Positions 15,101-26,064 of a DNA stretch of 64,000 nucleotides are shown piece by piece; the first letter of the stretch is position 1; each line of letters begins with the position of its first letter. The notes beneath the pieces were generated by a model. The model had not been told where the DNA came from. It saw only the letters and a program-made list of their open reading frames with translations, and did no database searches. The translations under genes and the position numbers were made by a program. The stretch lies in the NCBI RefSeq assembly GCF_910592395.1, contig NC_088322.1:6877431-6941430 (forward strand), read 5' to 3'. The stretch comes from Lineus longissimus. Taxonomy: Eukaryota > Nemertea > Pilidiophora > Heteronemertea > Lineidae.

Positions 15101-18100
15101 TAGACATCTCTCTATTAAGGACACCCTCTCAACTGAGGGCACTGCATTGGATCCATTATCCATTTATAAATTTGACCTCTGTAATCAGACACCTCTTAAT
15201 TAGGGACAGTATTTGTCAGTTTCAAGGTTGTCCTTAATAGAGAGGTTCATCTGTTCACAAGCTGTTATACCACAACAGGGTGAGAGACTCAACAGTAACA
15301 ACCTTTGAGGTGAGGCAGTGGCAACCCACCTGGCATCTGTGACAGTCTTCAAGACGGCAGAATTGCAGTTGAAGTATACTCACCAGGTGGCACCTGCGTC
15401 CAAGCAAATGTCGTCCAATCATTTAGAACATAGGTAAATCTAACGGACACTGACACGGGTGGTAGAGGCGAGATTGGGCATGCCTGCAATATCAAGAGTT
15501 TTTTTTAACAATACTGCAAGAAAACACCATGCCTACTCTATGATAAACTACCTAACTTTTGCATCCTGTTTGTGATAAGACATATTAATGGGTGAACAGT
15601 ATTCTAAGCATGCTAAAACAAGGTAATAATGGTAATAAATGTAATAATAACAAGTAGTTTTATGGCGCTTTTCCAAATTTTCCTGCTCCAAGTGCTTTTG
15701 GGATACTATATTACTAGCCTGGTCTCCACAGAAATCAAGCCAAGATCACGATAACATTACTAAAATTGACCAAGGCCACACCTCCAGCCAATGAGACAGT
15801 GTGTGAGGGGAACCTCCAACCAATACTCAAATCTTACCAATTTTGTCTTGAACAGATCCAACAGGCCATGCAAATGATAGAACTGTTTCGGAACACGCTT
15901 TAGGTGCACCATTTCGAAGTTTGTACGCAGCCCTGGAACCTCGCAGCCTCCGGCATAGTACTTACGCCACCTGTGATGGACTTGGACAAATATAGGCACT
16001 AAACTGGAAAGAGGAATCGTGTTATGTCTTATATATCCAATGCTGTTGGATTCAATTTGTGACCCATTCCAGCAAAACCAGTCGCATGTCGCTCTGAGCT
16101 TGGCAGGTTGAGACGGACTGTTTGATCATTTCACTATTGTCTGCCTTTTGTAAAATCTGACGACATCAATTTCTTCTCTTATCTCCTGGTGCCATCTAGG
16201 CTCATCTTATGTGCGACATGCGACTGGTTTTGCTAGAACGTGTCACATTTGTTATTATCCTAAGATCAGGTGTCTGATACAGGTCTATTTCATAAGACAT
16301 TCCAGCACAATTTGAAGACCTGATCAAGGCGGACATGATAACAGAGCCACGAGCAAATTGGTAAACAAGCAGATGATTAGATATGCATGGTCTAGCTATT
16401 ATAGTTGAAATCTTGCCACCCCCTTTCTCTTGCGGGTTGGGATCTTTCTACAAATTGTGGCTGTGTGAAGCAAAGCCACTTGCACCTGAAATCCAGATAG
16501 CTCTGGGTAGATAGACTTGACACGCAGACAGGCTATTTTTAGACTGACACTGATTGACAGATGCCAACACCTCGCAGCTGGCATGAACGTGATGAAGGTC
16601 AAATTGTGCAGCTCTGATATTGCATTTTTTTACATGCCGTTTTAAATTTGACAATACTCGCAAAATTGTCGACCGCACTCTTCCAGTACTAGTCTTAGAT
16701 ATTTTGCAGACTTGTTGATGGTACCCTAAGGTTACTCTGTGAAAATTTTCAATGAATTCGGTTAATCTATCGCTGAGAAAATACTTGGCAAAAAGCGGTT
16801 TACCTTCTTTGGGACACCCAATATGATAAAGGATTTGCGGTGGGACTTTGAGGAGGCATCCCCTCTACACTTGTCGCCTGTCAGATGGCTAACTACCCCC
16901 GCGGAGCGACACTTAGTTACACAAACAATCATCATTCGCACTTAAGACGACCTAGCTCACAATACTGTGAAAGGTAATCTAGCTCACAATACTGCGAAAG
17001 GTAATCTAGCTCGCGACTACTCACCATCCAGTGTTACTGATAGCTATCGAGACAGAACTCAGTAGGATCTTGACCTTGCTTTCAGAGACGATTGAATCGG
17101 ACTGGCCCGCCGGGGCGATGGTGATGAATTCTCGAAGGCCATACCTGCGTAAATGAGAACAAGGAAGAATTCAATCTGTTGATGTTCTGCGGACAGAAGC
17201 AACAAACAACTAAAACTCAAACGTTTTGGTTCCTGACACAAAAGCTTTTTGCGTTAAAAGTCACTGAATTACTCAATGTCCTGAGACCTCTTTATCAACA
17301 TCCGATCAGTCCACATTGCCAACCATTTGTTTTCAATTGGGACCTCCCACACATCCAGGTGAACCCCTGCATCAAATTTGTTTCTCCACAAGCTCATGAA
17401 CTGCTTTGCTGAAAAAATGTTAGCTACTGGTACGGGCTCTGCTCGGATTAAAGAGAGGCTAAGATGAATTTCCAACACTGATTCGTCTGAGACTGAATAA
17501 TACAGTTATAAAGTGATGTGTTTGATTGAATTGCATCGAAGAACAGATCTTGATCCACATGAATAATTGAACTTATTATCCAGAACTTAGCAAAGGGTGG
17601 AAATAACAAAGTCATATGTGACCCGCTCTACCAAAACTAGGCGCTTGTCGCATCTGAACTTGACAGGTTGATACGGACTTGTTGTTCATTTCCCTATTGT
17701 AGACCTTTTGTAAAATGTGACCAAATCAGTTTGTAATAGATTTCACAAAAGGTCTACAATAGGGAAATGAACAACAAGTCCGTATCAACCTGTCGAGTTC
17801 AGATGCGACAAGCGCCTAGTTTTGGTAGAGTGAGTCACATATTCCAAGTCGGAAGCCACCGCTCCCGACTTGAAATATGAATACATTAGGGCTGAGATCA
17901 CTATTAACTGTTCAGTGGTATGGTGGGACAAATATGTACATGTATGCTTAAAAAGCCCTGTCATGCCTAAATACCACCTGGAATGTTAGTTATTTGGTTT
18001 GCAAACATCATTTTAGGCTTTTTTGATTTTGAATGATATATCAACTAACAAGATTCAGGTCGCTTTTGAAATAGGGACTCCTTTTCTAGATTTTACGGGG

Positions 18101-21100
18101 TCGGAAAGATATTCTCTCACAGGCAGTAAACACGGCCCCGCATCGTGTCATATTCTGGCATGTCTCACGAAAACACTAATAAAACAATTTAGAATCATTG
18201 GAACTTATTCAAATACACTTATGACATTGACAAGTTATAGGACTACACTTCTGCAAAGTTTGATGAAAATCCCAGCATTGAATTTTTGTTTTTAAATCGC
18301 AAAAATGTATGTTTACAAAATGTACACAGACCCTATCTATATAGCAGATTTGATTGTGTACTGAGCCCATTATTTGTGACTTATGCACACTTCCAATTAA
18401 AATGTTTCGGTATTCTTTAAATCCTTAACAAGTAAAAGTGGTTCAACTGAAGTCTTTCTTCAAATTAGTTCAACTGAAGGAGTCTGGAGTCAGTGTAGAT
18501 GACCATGCCGACCCACCGTCGTTGTGCGTATAACCATCCTTCACCGCTGATCAACTCCCCCCTGATCAGACTTTGACGACATTATTTGTAGTCTCCGTGT
18601 ATTCCCATCCTTTCCTATAACGTCCATATCGCGACAATACTAACATTACACTCGGGGGTGTCGCACGGGACATGCACTGAAAGCCATTGTCGTGATGGAA
18701 GACCAGGTGTTCAATGAGTAATAACAGTTATTGTTTGGGTGGTCCCAGGCATGCTGACCTGACACATATGCACTGTGCGTGTTGTATAGAATGAGGGTAA
18801 CCTGATCATCAAGCGAGGTTAGCAATATCAATTCAGGGCATCATTCAATCATCTTGGGTAGAGCAATTTCATTGGCCACCTGTTGATGAGTGTGCGTCTG
18901 ACGGATTTCCCGCCCTATTGCTTTGGCGGTGAAAGGAGGAGACTTTAGGATTGACATTCACTGCTGGTAAGTCGGCATGCAGATGACTATAATTCCGTTG
19001 CAAAATCGAGTCAGAAATTCATCTTAACCGTTCTAATAGCAAATAGAAGAGGCATGGCAGCCGAAACCCTCCAGGACCATGATCCCCACATGGGGTAAAA
19101 TCAAGTTGAAAGACACATACCAGCGACACAAGCAGTGTGCTCTAGCTGGGAAGTCATTCTCTGTATTCATCATGTCTTGGAGAGCTGGTGGAAGTACTTC
19201 TGCAACAGAATGGTGAAATAACTATTTTGAGTCTTGTACCACTTACGGGAAACAATTAGGGGTAACAAATATTTCGATCCGCTTGGCAATTGTGGATGGT
19301 CCCTTTAATTCATGGCATGGTTTTATGTGTTGCCAGACAGCCTTTACCATTTTGATGCATGTCAGTAAAAATTGTCATGGCAGAGTTACGAGGAAAAAGA
19401 AAATGGTATACCGACTCCAGGTTACAGGAAAATTCGTCCCCGGATAATTCGTCCCCGGAAAATTCGTCCCCGGAAAATTCGTCCCCGCAAATTCGTCCCT
19501 GGATAGTTCGTCCCCGAGGATAATTCGTCCCCTAGGAAAATTCGTCCCCGGATAATTCGTCCCCGAGGATAATTCGTCCCCGGATAATTCGTCCCCAAGG
19601 AAAATTCGTCCCAGGATAATTCGTCCCCTAGGAAAATTTGTCCCCGAAAATAATTCGTCCCCAGAAAATTTTACAAAGTTAAAAGTTTCTGACTTTACTT
19701 TCTAAAACCCTTGTCGAATGGACTGTAGTAGTAACTACTACTTTCGATTTTTCTCATTCAGTGTAATATCTCTCTTTACTACCCTACTAGCTAGTTACCT
19801 ACCCCACTATTTTTATAGTAGGTAGAGGTAGGCAGGCAAAATATTTTATTGAAGAATTTAGAGCTTTTCTTTCATTCTGACCAGTAAAAATACTTATTTG
19901 AAGAAAAAAAAATTTATTTCGCCTGCCTACCTCTACCTACTATGAAAAAAGTGGAGTAGGTAACTAGCTAGTAGGGTAGTAAATAGAGATATAACACTGA
20001 ATGAGAAAAGTCGAAAGGAGTAGGTAGTAGTTATTACTAGAAAGTAATGTCAGAAACTTTCAACTTTTGTTAAATTTTCCGGGGACGAATTATCCTCGGG
20101 GACGTATATTCCGGGGACGAATTTTCCAGGGACGAATTATCCACGGGGACGAATTATCTGGGGACGAATTTTCCTCGGGGACGATTTTTCCAGGGACGAA
20201 TTTTCTCGGGGACGAATTTTCCGGGGACGAGTTTTCCGGGGACGAATTATCCGGGGACGAATTTTCCTAGAGCCCCGACTCCATGAGGTCAGAATTGGGT
20301 GAGTTGGATAGAACATTTGATCACTGATTCGAAAGAGTGGATCAGTATGCATTCTTAAGGCGTGATAGCCAAGAGTTGTTTTAAAAAGTTAAACTATTCT
20401 TTGTGCGTTATATGAAACTGAAAGATAAAATAATTTCAAACTTGACCTATTTGACCAAGACCAAGGTTTTGTCGTTGTCGATGATGGTCTTTGATGTAGA
20501 AATAATGCCAAGAAAAATGCGCGAGGACCCCAAACTCACTTTTCGGGATTGATTGGATGCATTATTAGCCCTAATAAGAAAGAATTCGAGGCTGAAATAG
20601 ACTTATTTATACACATTTGCCATGTGTTTCTTGGTAAGAATGTGATAGGGTCAATGGCGGGGAGTAAAAAACGAAAAACAAATTGAAATTTGTTTGCCTG
20701 TCAGCCCCCATGTCGGTTTTCTGGTTCCCCTTGTTCAGCATGTTGCCCCAACAACCTGCTTATACCAGTTGGAAAGCCCGGAGTGCTGAGGACATAGCAT
20801 CGATTGAGATCTTAGGGAAGCTGCGAACAGATATCCCACAACCTATTCCAGGTCAATCACTGCATAATATGCCCCTGGAGGGAGCCCCCCTCCCCCCCCC
20901 CCCCCCCAGCCATTCGGAGACCTCAAGCCAACACGAAATGATGCTGGAGGCCATGCAGATTCAACCACTCGTTGGAAAACAGGATGAAATTTGGTTGGCA
21001 GCGGACTCATCGACAGCGGATGGGACTATGGATGAGGATGTGACGTGATACGACGCTTCACAATCAGACGTACTAAGGAGGCCACAACCAGAAGACGTCA

Positions 21101-22712
21101 AGACAATTGTTGACAAAAGGAAACAGGACGTCATTTTCATTTTACCGTAAATACTCCACTCACCTGACTCATTTTCCGTCTCGCCATCTGTTGCTGTTTC
21201 TTGTGTACTGTGCACTGCATCCTCTTCTCGCTTCAGCCAATGACGTGTGATGAAGAATTTAAAGTCGGCAAATAGAATTGGTTCGGCCTTCTCATCCCAA
21301 TTTCCAAGGGCAAGTTCATTCTTTATGAAATAATAGAATTAAAAAGTTAAGTAAGAAGACAACGGCAGGATACTTCTTTCATTTCTAGGTTGCTTTTGTA
21401 CCATAAAATTATAAAAAAATTGTTGACTTTTCAAATAAAAGTAGAAATTTCTGCGTTGAAAAATGCCTTTTTTTGAGGTGAAAATTGCTCCTGCCTTTTC
21501 TGAGTCTAAGTTGCCCTGCCTTTTTGAAATCCTGGCTGAAACACTAAGTAAGGTATTCAAAACAAGGTGCGGAAAATCAAACTTTTTTATCTTGAGATTT
21601 TAAAAAATCTTTGAGACCCAGTTGACCCCTTTGCAGGCATTTTTGAATGTTCATGGTACAAATCAACTTTACTCATTAACATACTTTTCGATAGATTTGA
21701 CACTAGTAAAGTTTGTTTATTCATGATTTATTAGAGTAATAGTGTTACCCCTAATAAAAATGGCAGCCAAATTTTGCTGATACTCTTAACTGTTTACTTC
21801 CAAACTCTTTATCTATGCCAGGTCCTTGGCAAGAAAGGTATTTTTGGTCATGCCTTTGTCAGCTTCTGGCAGAGTAAAGTATTTTTACTTTGGGCTTGGC
21901 AGTTTCTGATAAAATCATTTCCATTGACTGCTGCACTTTCTGTCAGAAACAACCAACAACTGGCATTATATCGTGAAAACAGTTAAATAATAGGCAATCG
22001 TGAACACAAACAAGCCCTAGGTAATCTGCAACTCTGACGAACCTTCCTCAGGGGTGTTTTGGAGCGGATATCGGCTAATTTCCATTCATGAACAAGCTCC
22101 TCAATCTGCGAGATGAAACGCTCCCATTCTGATGCGGTCGTGAAGTCGGTAATTTCAAAAACTTCCGTGTCCTGAAAGTGAAACACAAAACGTACAATGT
22201 AGGCCCCTTATGTTGGCAGAAAATTTTAAGACTATAACAAGTGATTGTTGACAATGCCTGGAGACTGAAAACAGTAGCAACACAAAGGAATTGCATCAAT
22301 ATGCCATGCGAATCACACCAGATTGACGTCATGACGTCACACCGTGACCGTGGGCGTGGGCGTCAACACTATAGCCAACTCAAACCCATCGAATGCGAGC
22401 AGGAAGCAACCATTTAGTGGATAAGTAGGGGTGAAAGGGTGACCATTACAAGGAGAAGCAAATGTACTGGAATAATGTATTAGTGACCGATATGGGGAAC
22501 GGGGTGGTAGTTTCTTAAGGGACCTGGCGAAATAAGCTTCCGCCTCCCTATGCTTTCATCACCGGCTATCAAAGGTCCATGTGAATGTAGAATACAACCT
22601 GAATGTAGTCAATATGTATGTTCGTTGACTAACAGTGTGTCAGCGACTTAGAAATTGCTGTTATTCGGTCATTTTTGTAGAAAATTTGATTTTGGCCTAC
22701 CTCTTCCGCCAT
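142..22712 (-). CDS. RAB3GAP1: Rab3 GTPase-activating protein catalytic subunit, N-terminal third (exons 1-9, partial)
   Basis: Rab3GAP1 pairs with Rab3GAP2, acts as a GAP for Rab3 and is also implicated as a Rab18 exchange factor at the ER. I recognise it from family landmarks: VFEITDFTTASEWERF, FADFKF, NDFPARAHC, YGLREF, LRTNFEMVHL, GLLDLFK, PLPPVSVSVRFTYVL, MPFGATEDP and LHLATTWP. Exons on the minus strand: 22712-22701, 22171-22043, 21320-21164, 19199-19121, 17144-17025, 16003-15838, 15483-15384, 444-366 and 210-142. All introns are GT-AG and phases agree throughout (0,0,1,2,2,0,1,2,2). The start is the ATG at 22710-22712 (MAEE). The 303 codons cover about one third of the usual 950-1000 residues. 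The C-terminal catalytic part lies beyond position 1. The donor after exon 2 (GTTCGT) is weak. Intron 8 is about 15 kb and contains a gene on the other strand. Confidence 0.92.
471..680 (-). mobile_element. tRNA-derived SINE
   Basis: On the minus strand, GTGGTGTAGTGGTTTGAGAG (A-box-like) is followed by GAGGATTCAAATCCG (B-box-like). A body of about 100 bp and an A-rich tail (471-492) come next. This is the head-body-tail order of a SINE. It lies just upstream (in intron 8) of RAB3GAP1 exon 8. Confidence 0.55.
896..982. mobile_element. Short mariner-like MITE
   Basis: CAGGGTGGCCC at the left is inverted as GAGCCACCCTG at the right, with TA on both sides. Inner blocks TTTTCCCTCA and TGAGGGAAGA also pair. 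Single ends of the same type occur near 28817-28830 (GAGCCACCCTGTA) and 43843-43858 (TACAGGGTGGCCCAAA). Confidence 0.65.
1229..1385. repeat. Cluster of inverted CAAGGACTTTTAAA repeats
   Basis: Four copies of AAAGCG(T/C)(A/G)TCAAGGACTTTT occur in alternating orientation. The pair at 1327-1377 forms an almost perfect hairpin around TTATAATAAAG. Confidence 0.75.
1480..1665 (+). repeat. Dispersed repeat, copy A
   Basis: It shares TGTGAGGGAGTTAGCGCAAA, TTTGAGTTAATATCG and GACCTTGC...CCTCCTA blocks, in order, with 14873-15047. It is an unclassified interspersed repeat with no intact frame. Confidence 0.55.
3640..3725 (-). mobile_element. tRNA-like SINE head, degenerate
   Basis: The minus strand reads GAGGCGTAGTGGAAAC and, further on, GAGGTCTTGGGTTCAATTTC, which resemble A and B boxes. 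No A-rich tail is clear. Confidence 0.35.
4170..6740 (+). CDS. Divergent ankyrin-repeat, six-transmembrane TRP-like channel, single coding exon
   Basis: The 856-residue open frame has no intron. The first 280 residues are polar and basic (PPKKKRKS near residue 12 resembles a nuclear-type basic cluster). Ankyrin-like helices follow: about 345-392 (CRPLSLAAIF, NNVLHILILAS) and 425-450. Six hydrophobic segments then lie near 524-547, 580-606, 638-656, 668-690, 704-732 and 764-793, which is the S1-S6 layout of TRP channels. The S4/S4-S5 stretch LLILKYLLALVAISYF is TRPV/TRPA-like. The S5-S6 loop is only about 30 residues and shows no recognisable selectivity filter, so conduction is uncertain. The C-terminus has a CEFCNE pair of cysteines. 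An in-frame stop at 4143-4145 supports the ATG at 4170. A good acceptor (TATCTCAATTTCAG) ending at 4129 suggests an upstream non-coding exon. The gene lies antisense inside intron 8 of RAB3GAP1. Alternative: another ankyrin-TM protein. Confidence 0.6.
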   Translation: MFRKIDFRKTSPPKKKRKSIPRENLRDHYGSRDSVNSLYDIRLRNVQDLPQGKDINNHMSNRTSMTTKDDGIATTGKDMFANSSHEKMSPDRLIRIPVCGPVKWHKDMSPIRMLPVPAQQLVKGKVQRVSTKNYKRPSIRREDDWVPNEKTTEKRLPQRVPSCRLAPLPTVSNKPSVIIEPLADYSECESTTSTMDIKSSHQEFSTIIQERNFDDIELSMICIESDDPGTDREHDRWSVRRHLSNLSSLSQYLAMNRKRSFYETRDMSPEKEKPYEAGDNGFPMGIFQTYFEAIARDDTTHVDATIAITPKGSLECLLNGNFEFEYPAGIFSSSDVNESFLIRQMNGCRPLSLAAIFKSKNVFNLLIDRGSNPFMPDANHNNVLHILILASFYQPLSERDFIHIYRILISRIQHDVQRQYLLHSENLNALRPIEMALKLKRYAFFREILYTIGVDRTIVGGTGTIRCCLFDMSSYAAIGKRQKRSPLYLLFDTTEEEFRALAESNLLQDPVIRAWMDAIWTHNLPYLIAWVILFRLLYLLVFISFDIKCYSLFVQFLSLNRTRNDTILVKEQLKVDKNTMRIGFFFLFIISLLSIFFDLTSLVYFLTSRWRSRTQNLPSWLQQEGLGYIHKMSLFYRIHYITLAIITVLHSSIEFNDLTSSDPNLQTFSTILLILKYLLALVAISYFMMVVPIIDILMIGLQRVICTVYIFILVYTPVYLIFLAIMHYVLAYHCNIQARLHQDFSTETFMIRASADQLAHCSPTGLVLSILVQCLHLFIFCIFFISHFVSYIFTDFLRFAKYKSVVVNLVRIHMAVVIENRIGRHRYPVSKSEPLKICEFCNERPAKHAYVTGMSL
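6741..7610 (+). repeat. Probable 3' UTR of the TRP-like gene, with degenerate repeats
   Basis: Blocks like GCCNNCAAGCATGCGTGT plus GCAGGCACANGCTTGTG recur near 6700, 6860, 7055 and 7545. The first copy overlaps the last codons of the channel gene. No open frame of note. Confidence 0.5.
7611..10743. other. Intronic DNA (RAB3GAP1 intron 8) without a recognised gene
   Basis: I see only short frames and a small nested hairpin near 8832-8888 (ATTGGTTATA ... TATAACCAAT). Nothing here resembles a protein family. Confidence 0.5.
10744..11169. mobile_element. Nested CACTA-type (EnSpm-like) MITE fragments
   Basis: CACTACAG occurs at 10744, 10827, 10993 and 11162, and its complement CTGTAGTG at 11147-11154. 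Around the outermost pair, CACTACAGGTTTCAAACCCGG and the inverted CACTACAGGAAACTCCGGTG are related. The CACTA start is typical of EnSpm ends. I could not confirm 3-bp target duplications. Confidence 0.45.
11170..14387. other. Intronic DNA without a recognised gene
   Basis: AT-rich with short frames only. 13890-14225 is unusually rich in runs of five to seven G or C (AGGGGAAGGGGGTC, CCCCCTT), which may form G-quadruplexes. Confidence 0.5.
14388..14845 (+). repeat. Tandem duplication of a dispersed element (about 210-250 bp units)
   Basis: Two copies start AAGGGTATTTCAATGCGAAT at 14388 and 14598. They share CACTTTCCACCCTATAAAA, CATTGGAATGTACTTCTT, GTATAGCAGGCTCTGCTTAT and AAACGCTCATCTGGCCTTGG. 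The second has about 40 extra bases. An inverted partial copy lies at 53836-53960. Confidence 0.8.
14873..15047 (+). repeat. Dispersed repeat, copy B
   Basis: Homologous to 1480-1665 in the same orientation. Here it directly follows the duplicated element at 14388-14845, so both may be parts of one larger repeat family. Confidence 0.55.
15085..15255. mobile_element. Tigger-like MITE remnant
   Basis: GTGAAACCTTCCTTATTAGACA at the left and GGTTGTCCTTAATAGAGAGG at the right resemble Tigger ends, with internal ATTAGGGACA and ATTAAGGACA blocks. Degenerate. Confidence 0.4.
16058..16247. mobile_element. Diverged relative of the 17615 snapback element
   Basis: It begins TGTGACCCATTCCAGCAAAA and shares GGCAGGTTGAGACGGACT and CCTTTTGTAAAAT with the 17615 element. 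Only the outer 35 bp of the right arm still pair. It sits in RAB3GAP1 intron 5, close to exon 6. Confidence 0.65.
17615..17841. mobile_element. Snapback MITE with near-perfect 100-bp arms
   Basis: The arms starting TATGTGACCCGCTCTACC and ending with its near complement are almost perfectly complementary for about 100 bp, with a loop near 17715-17745. A more diverged relative lies at 16058-16247. TA at both edges suggests Tc1/mariner-type insertion, but this is inferred. Confidence 0.75.
19420..20274. mobile_element. Foldback transposon with tandem-repeat arms and 9-bp target duplication
   Basis: The whole 855 bp is a long imperfect palindrome centred near 19865. Each outer arm is an array of short units reading TTCGTCCCCGGAAAA (left, about 19430-19670) and its complement (right, about 20080-20270). 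The inner arms (19670-19860 and 19915-20075) are also complementary. The ends read GGTTACAGGAAAATTCGTCC and, inverted, GGCTCTAGGAAAATTCGTCC. CCGACTCCA occurs immediately outside both ends (19411-19419 and 20275-20283), a 9-bp target duplication. It has no coding frame. The 9-bp duplication and GG-start ends suggest a Mutator-like non-autonomous foldback element. It lies in RAB3GAP1 intron 3. Confidence 0.88.
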
Positions 22713-25125
22713 GATTGATTGTAGTCGTATATAAACTACAGCACGAGAAATCCAGCTTGGCCGTGGAGCCTCATGGTGTCTCCCATCGGAGGTGTCTCAG
22801 GTCTCGTTAGGGAGTTTTTCCCAAATGTAGGCCTACGCGATGAAGACGTGCCCCAACAGGATGTAACATCTATTTTAAAATGCGTTTCCAAAGTGAATGC
22901 ATGAGGACAACCCATTTGTGTCGTATATCACTGGAAACGCCCGATTCCCCTGATTCTGCAGGATGTTAAATCGGGCATTTTATTTCTTTAAATAAATCAT
23001 AAGCGTCGCATTTGCTCCTAGCTCTGTTCACCATCCCAAATGGCAATATTGCCAATTGGGCCGGACAATCACGAAAAACCCCAAATATTATACATTTCTT
23101 CCTGAAAAATTCTTACAGTGACCATTTTCCCATGAAAGACAGTTGCTTACGCTACACAAAAAACCAAAAAAAATCGAGGGTCAACCATTGAACTTTTGAG
23201 ATATGTTGAATTTTGCACAAATCAGCGAAAAAACGCACCAACTGGCACTGGACGGCATTTCAACACGGGGCCGACGCACATCCCAAGTTCAGTGTACACA
23301 TACGTCGGCAACAACAGTAAAATGCGTAGTTTCTTGTTAGCCGCCTATTGAGTAGCGCTCTAGGTTTCAAAAACTCAAAAAAAACATGTCTTTGCCAAAA
23401 CAACTGCTCGAATCAACACTGACATACTGTGAGGACCGAGAAATCAATGATTTTAGGAACTGGGGGGGGGGGGCGCGCATGAATAAAAAAAGCTCCCTAA
23501 TGAGACCTCACATCGGAGGTGCAGTGCTTGCCCCATCTCCTCCCACCGTCGCAATGGGTTATGCACACTGTTAAATCCGCTAGCGCTGTACATTTTGCAT
23601 ACAACGACCGTACATAGTTTTTCCCAGATTTGTAGGCTTTTGCGGAATTCCGATCCTTTCTTCAAGCCCCGCGAAATGTTTTTCTGAACCTAAATAGTGT
23701 AGCCTACACCAGCAAAACTTTCAACCAATCACAAGGAAGCAAATGTATTGCAGGGACAAATTTACCCCCTTATTTACCTTAGAATACCCTCAAAATACAA
23801 ATACCTTACAGTACCCTAGCCAAAAGTAATTGTTTTTAGTATAGGGTGGTCTTTTCCACGTTTTTTTCCCCTCGGATCCGGAGTTCCATACCGTGAAAGC
23901 CGACTCTGAATCCGAACGTTGCCTCCCACGCTGACTCTCCAACCCGATTTCCAATCTTACCTACACTATATGTATATATACATATACATATAACATAATT
24001 AGATAATTAGTATCTCAGATTTGGTGGGTATTTGCCGACATTGGCTGGTGGTTGTATCAAGCTCATATAGCTTGCACATTCCTCTAAGTTTCGCTTTTAA
24101 CATTAATGGTAGGCCTTTAGATGAGAAGCCCCCCCCCCCCCCCGAAAAACTTTTGCAAAAGTTCCTCTGGATTCTATTTGTGCCTATATGATATATGCCA
24201 TGAAGTTGCATTTACGGTTAACCAATTGAAATAAGCTAAAGGTGCACTTGCAACATGATAAAGTTCATGATTGATGGAGGTTAAGTTGATGATTGACAAT
24301 AATGTTACTGTCTAAAGTTCAACTGGTATTCAATAATGAAAAAGCTACAGAAGTTCTGGTGATGATGGTTGTGATATCAAGTTCGTTGTCAAACCATAAA
24401 GTTTGATGGTTCAACAATGAACTTGATGGTCCATCCATAAAAGTTGATGGTTCATTTTTCCTGGGCACAGTCACCAAACGATAGAGCTGTTGCCCAACAC
24501 TAGATTATCCCTCTTTCACGGTGTCGTTTCAGCCGGTCATCTGTGACCTCGGTTGCTCAGAGCTGTGTCACATTACTATTAGTGATCACACTACCACAGT
24601 TTAATGACAGGTAGTCAGCGAGGCCACATACGTGGAGACATGACGTCGAGCGCATAAATAGCTTGGCTCACCCTTTACTCGTTCATTATTCCCTCTGCAG
24701 TCTTTTGAGTCGATTCATCCGGTTCATCTGCTCCCTCTGCTTTAGTGTAAATTTTCGCTTTCTGTCGCCTGACGACTTGCCTTGCGAGCATTTGCTTCTA
24801 GTGTGAGCATGCTGGGGTATACACCTTTCCAGAAATGGGGCGCTGAGTGTCCGAAATAGTGATGTCATAAGGGAAAACTAGGCCTTATGGTGGAGGGACA
24901 AAAGAGATAGTCGTTTACCAACACACATGCCTTTAATGACGGACAAGGGGGAAAAAGTTAGTTCCAATGCAAGCCACCAATTTCGGGAAGCATGTTTCTA
25001 TACTCTAGTTTCTCATTCCTGACGTCCAGCAAGATCTTTACAACGTGCACATTTCTAGGCCCGTAATGGGATAATATTTAGGCCTTCTATAATTACCATT
25101 ATTGACGCAGCTGGTCAATCAAGTA
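22713..25125. other. 5' flank of RAB3GAP1 and spacer
   Basis: The RAB3GAP1 promoter should lie just above 22713, but I see no TATA box there. 23461-23472 and 24131-24142 are poly(G)/(C) runs. No gene recognised. Confidence 0.4.
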
Positions 25126-25868
25126 CAGTACAACCTCTCTAATGCGGACACCCATGGGACTGGGCGCTGTCCTTTATAGGGAGGTTATGCCATTATTGTC
25201 CAAAAGGTGTAGTCATATTTATGAACACGGGAGTCGTGAAGCCTGCATATTCCATATTCCATTTAGTTTGTCAAAAAAATGGATTCATGTGTATGAACAT
25301 GGGGGTCGTGAAGTTATTACATATTACATATTCCATTTAGTTGTATAAATATTAACTACTTCAAATAATTTGATGCCATTTATATGCGAACTTGAAATTA
25401 GTTAATTGGCATTTCTAGTGGATCGGAGGTAATATTAATTTGCCAACATTGATATATGCAGGTTGTGTTCGCACACTACATATTACATAGACAGCGTACA
25501 TCATTATAGTAATACTTGTTATTAGAGCACAAGGGGACAAACAACTCAATGAACTGCAATTAATGTTACAATATACAGTAGCTTGGCAATGTGATGCACA
25601 GTGAAGATAATTAAACAATACATTCTGTTTTAATTAGGAGAGCAACGGACATTAAATTCACTCCACTCCAATTAACTGAACATAGTGTCTAATATGTTCA
25701 TCAATTACGCAAACTTCACACCTGTTAGGTCTAATCGACTACCTAAGTGAACACGGGAAGCCATTGTTTTTGTTTACTGTCCGCAATTGTGAGATGATTG
25801 GACCAAAAAGTCACCATGACCGTGTCCGCAATTCGGAGTAGAGAGGTGTCCGCTCTACCGAGGTTTTT
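25126..25868. mobile_element. Tigger-like non-autonomous element
   Basis: The left end CAGTACAACCTCTCTAATGC (preceded by TA) is a Tigger-type terminus. GTAGAGAGGTGTCCGCTCTA near 25840-25860 is the degenerate right end. Inside, two tandem copies of TGAACA(C)GGG(A/G)GTCGTGAAG...ATTCCATTTAGTT lie at 25210-25345. Another fragment (GTCCGTAATGCGGAGGTTTC) follows at 25911-25935. Confidence 0.5.
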
Positions 25869-26064
25869 GTTAAAGCAAATGACTTAGAAAAAATCGGGAC
25901 TGAACGTACATGTCCGTAATGCGGAGGTTTCCGCCTGGCAGAGGTGTCAGCAAGGGGAGGATCTGCTGTATAGGCATAAAGAAACTTACCTCCGTCGTGG
26001 GGCCACCAAAATGTACACATCGCTGGCTTACTACAGTCAATGGACGTTAGGCGTGCGAAACTAG

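Noticed and set aside
20067-20352. Repetitive peptide frames (GDEFSGDE and similar)
   Set aside because: They are translations of the foldback array and not coding.
20683-21048. 121-codon plus frame with a proline run
   Set aside because: It lies in RAB3GAP1 intron 3, its proline run comes from a poly(C) tract, and it shows no splice or family support.
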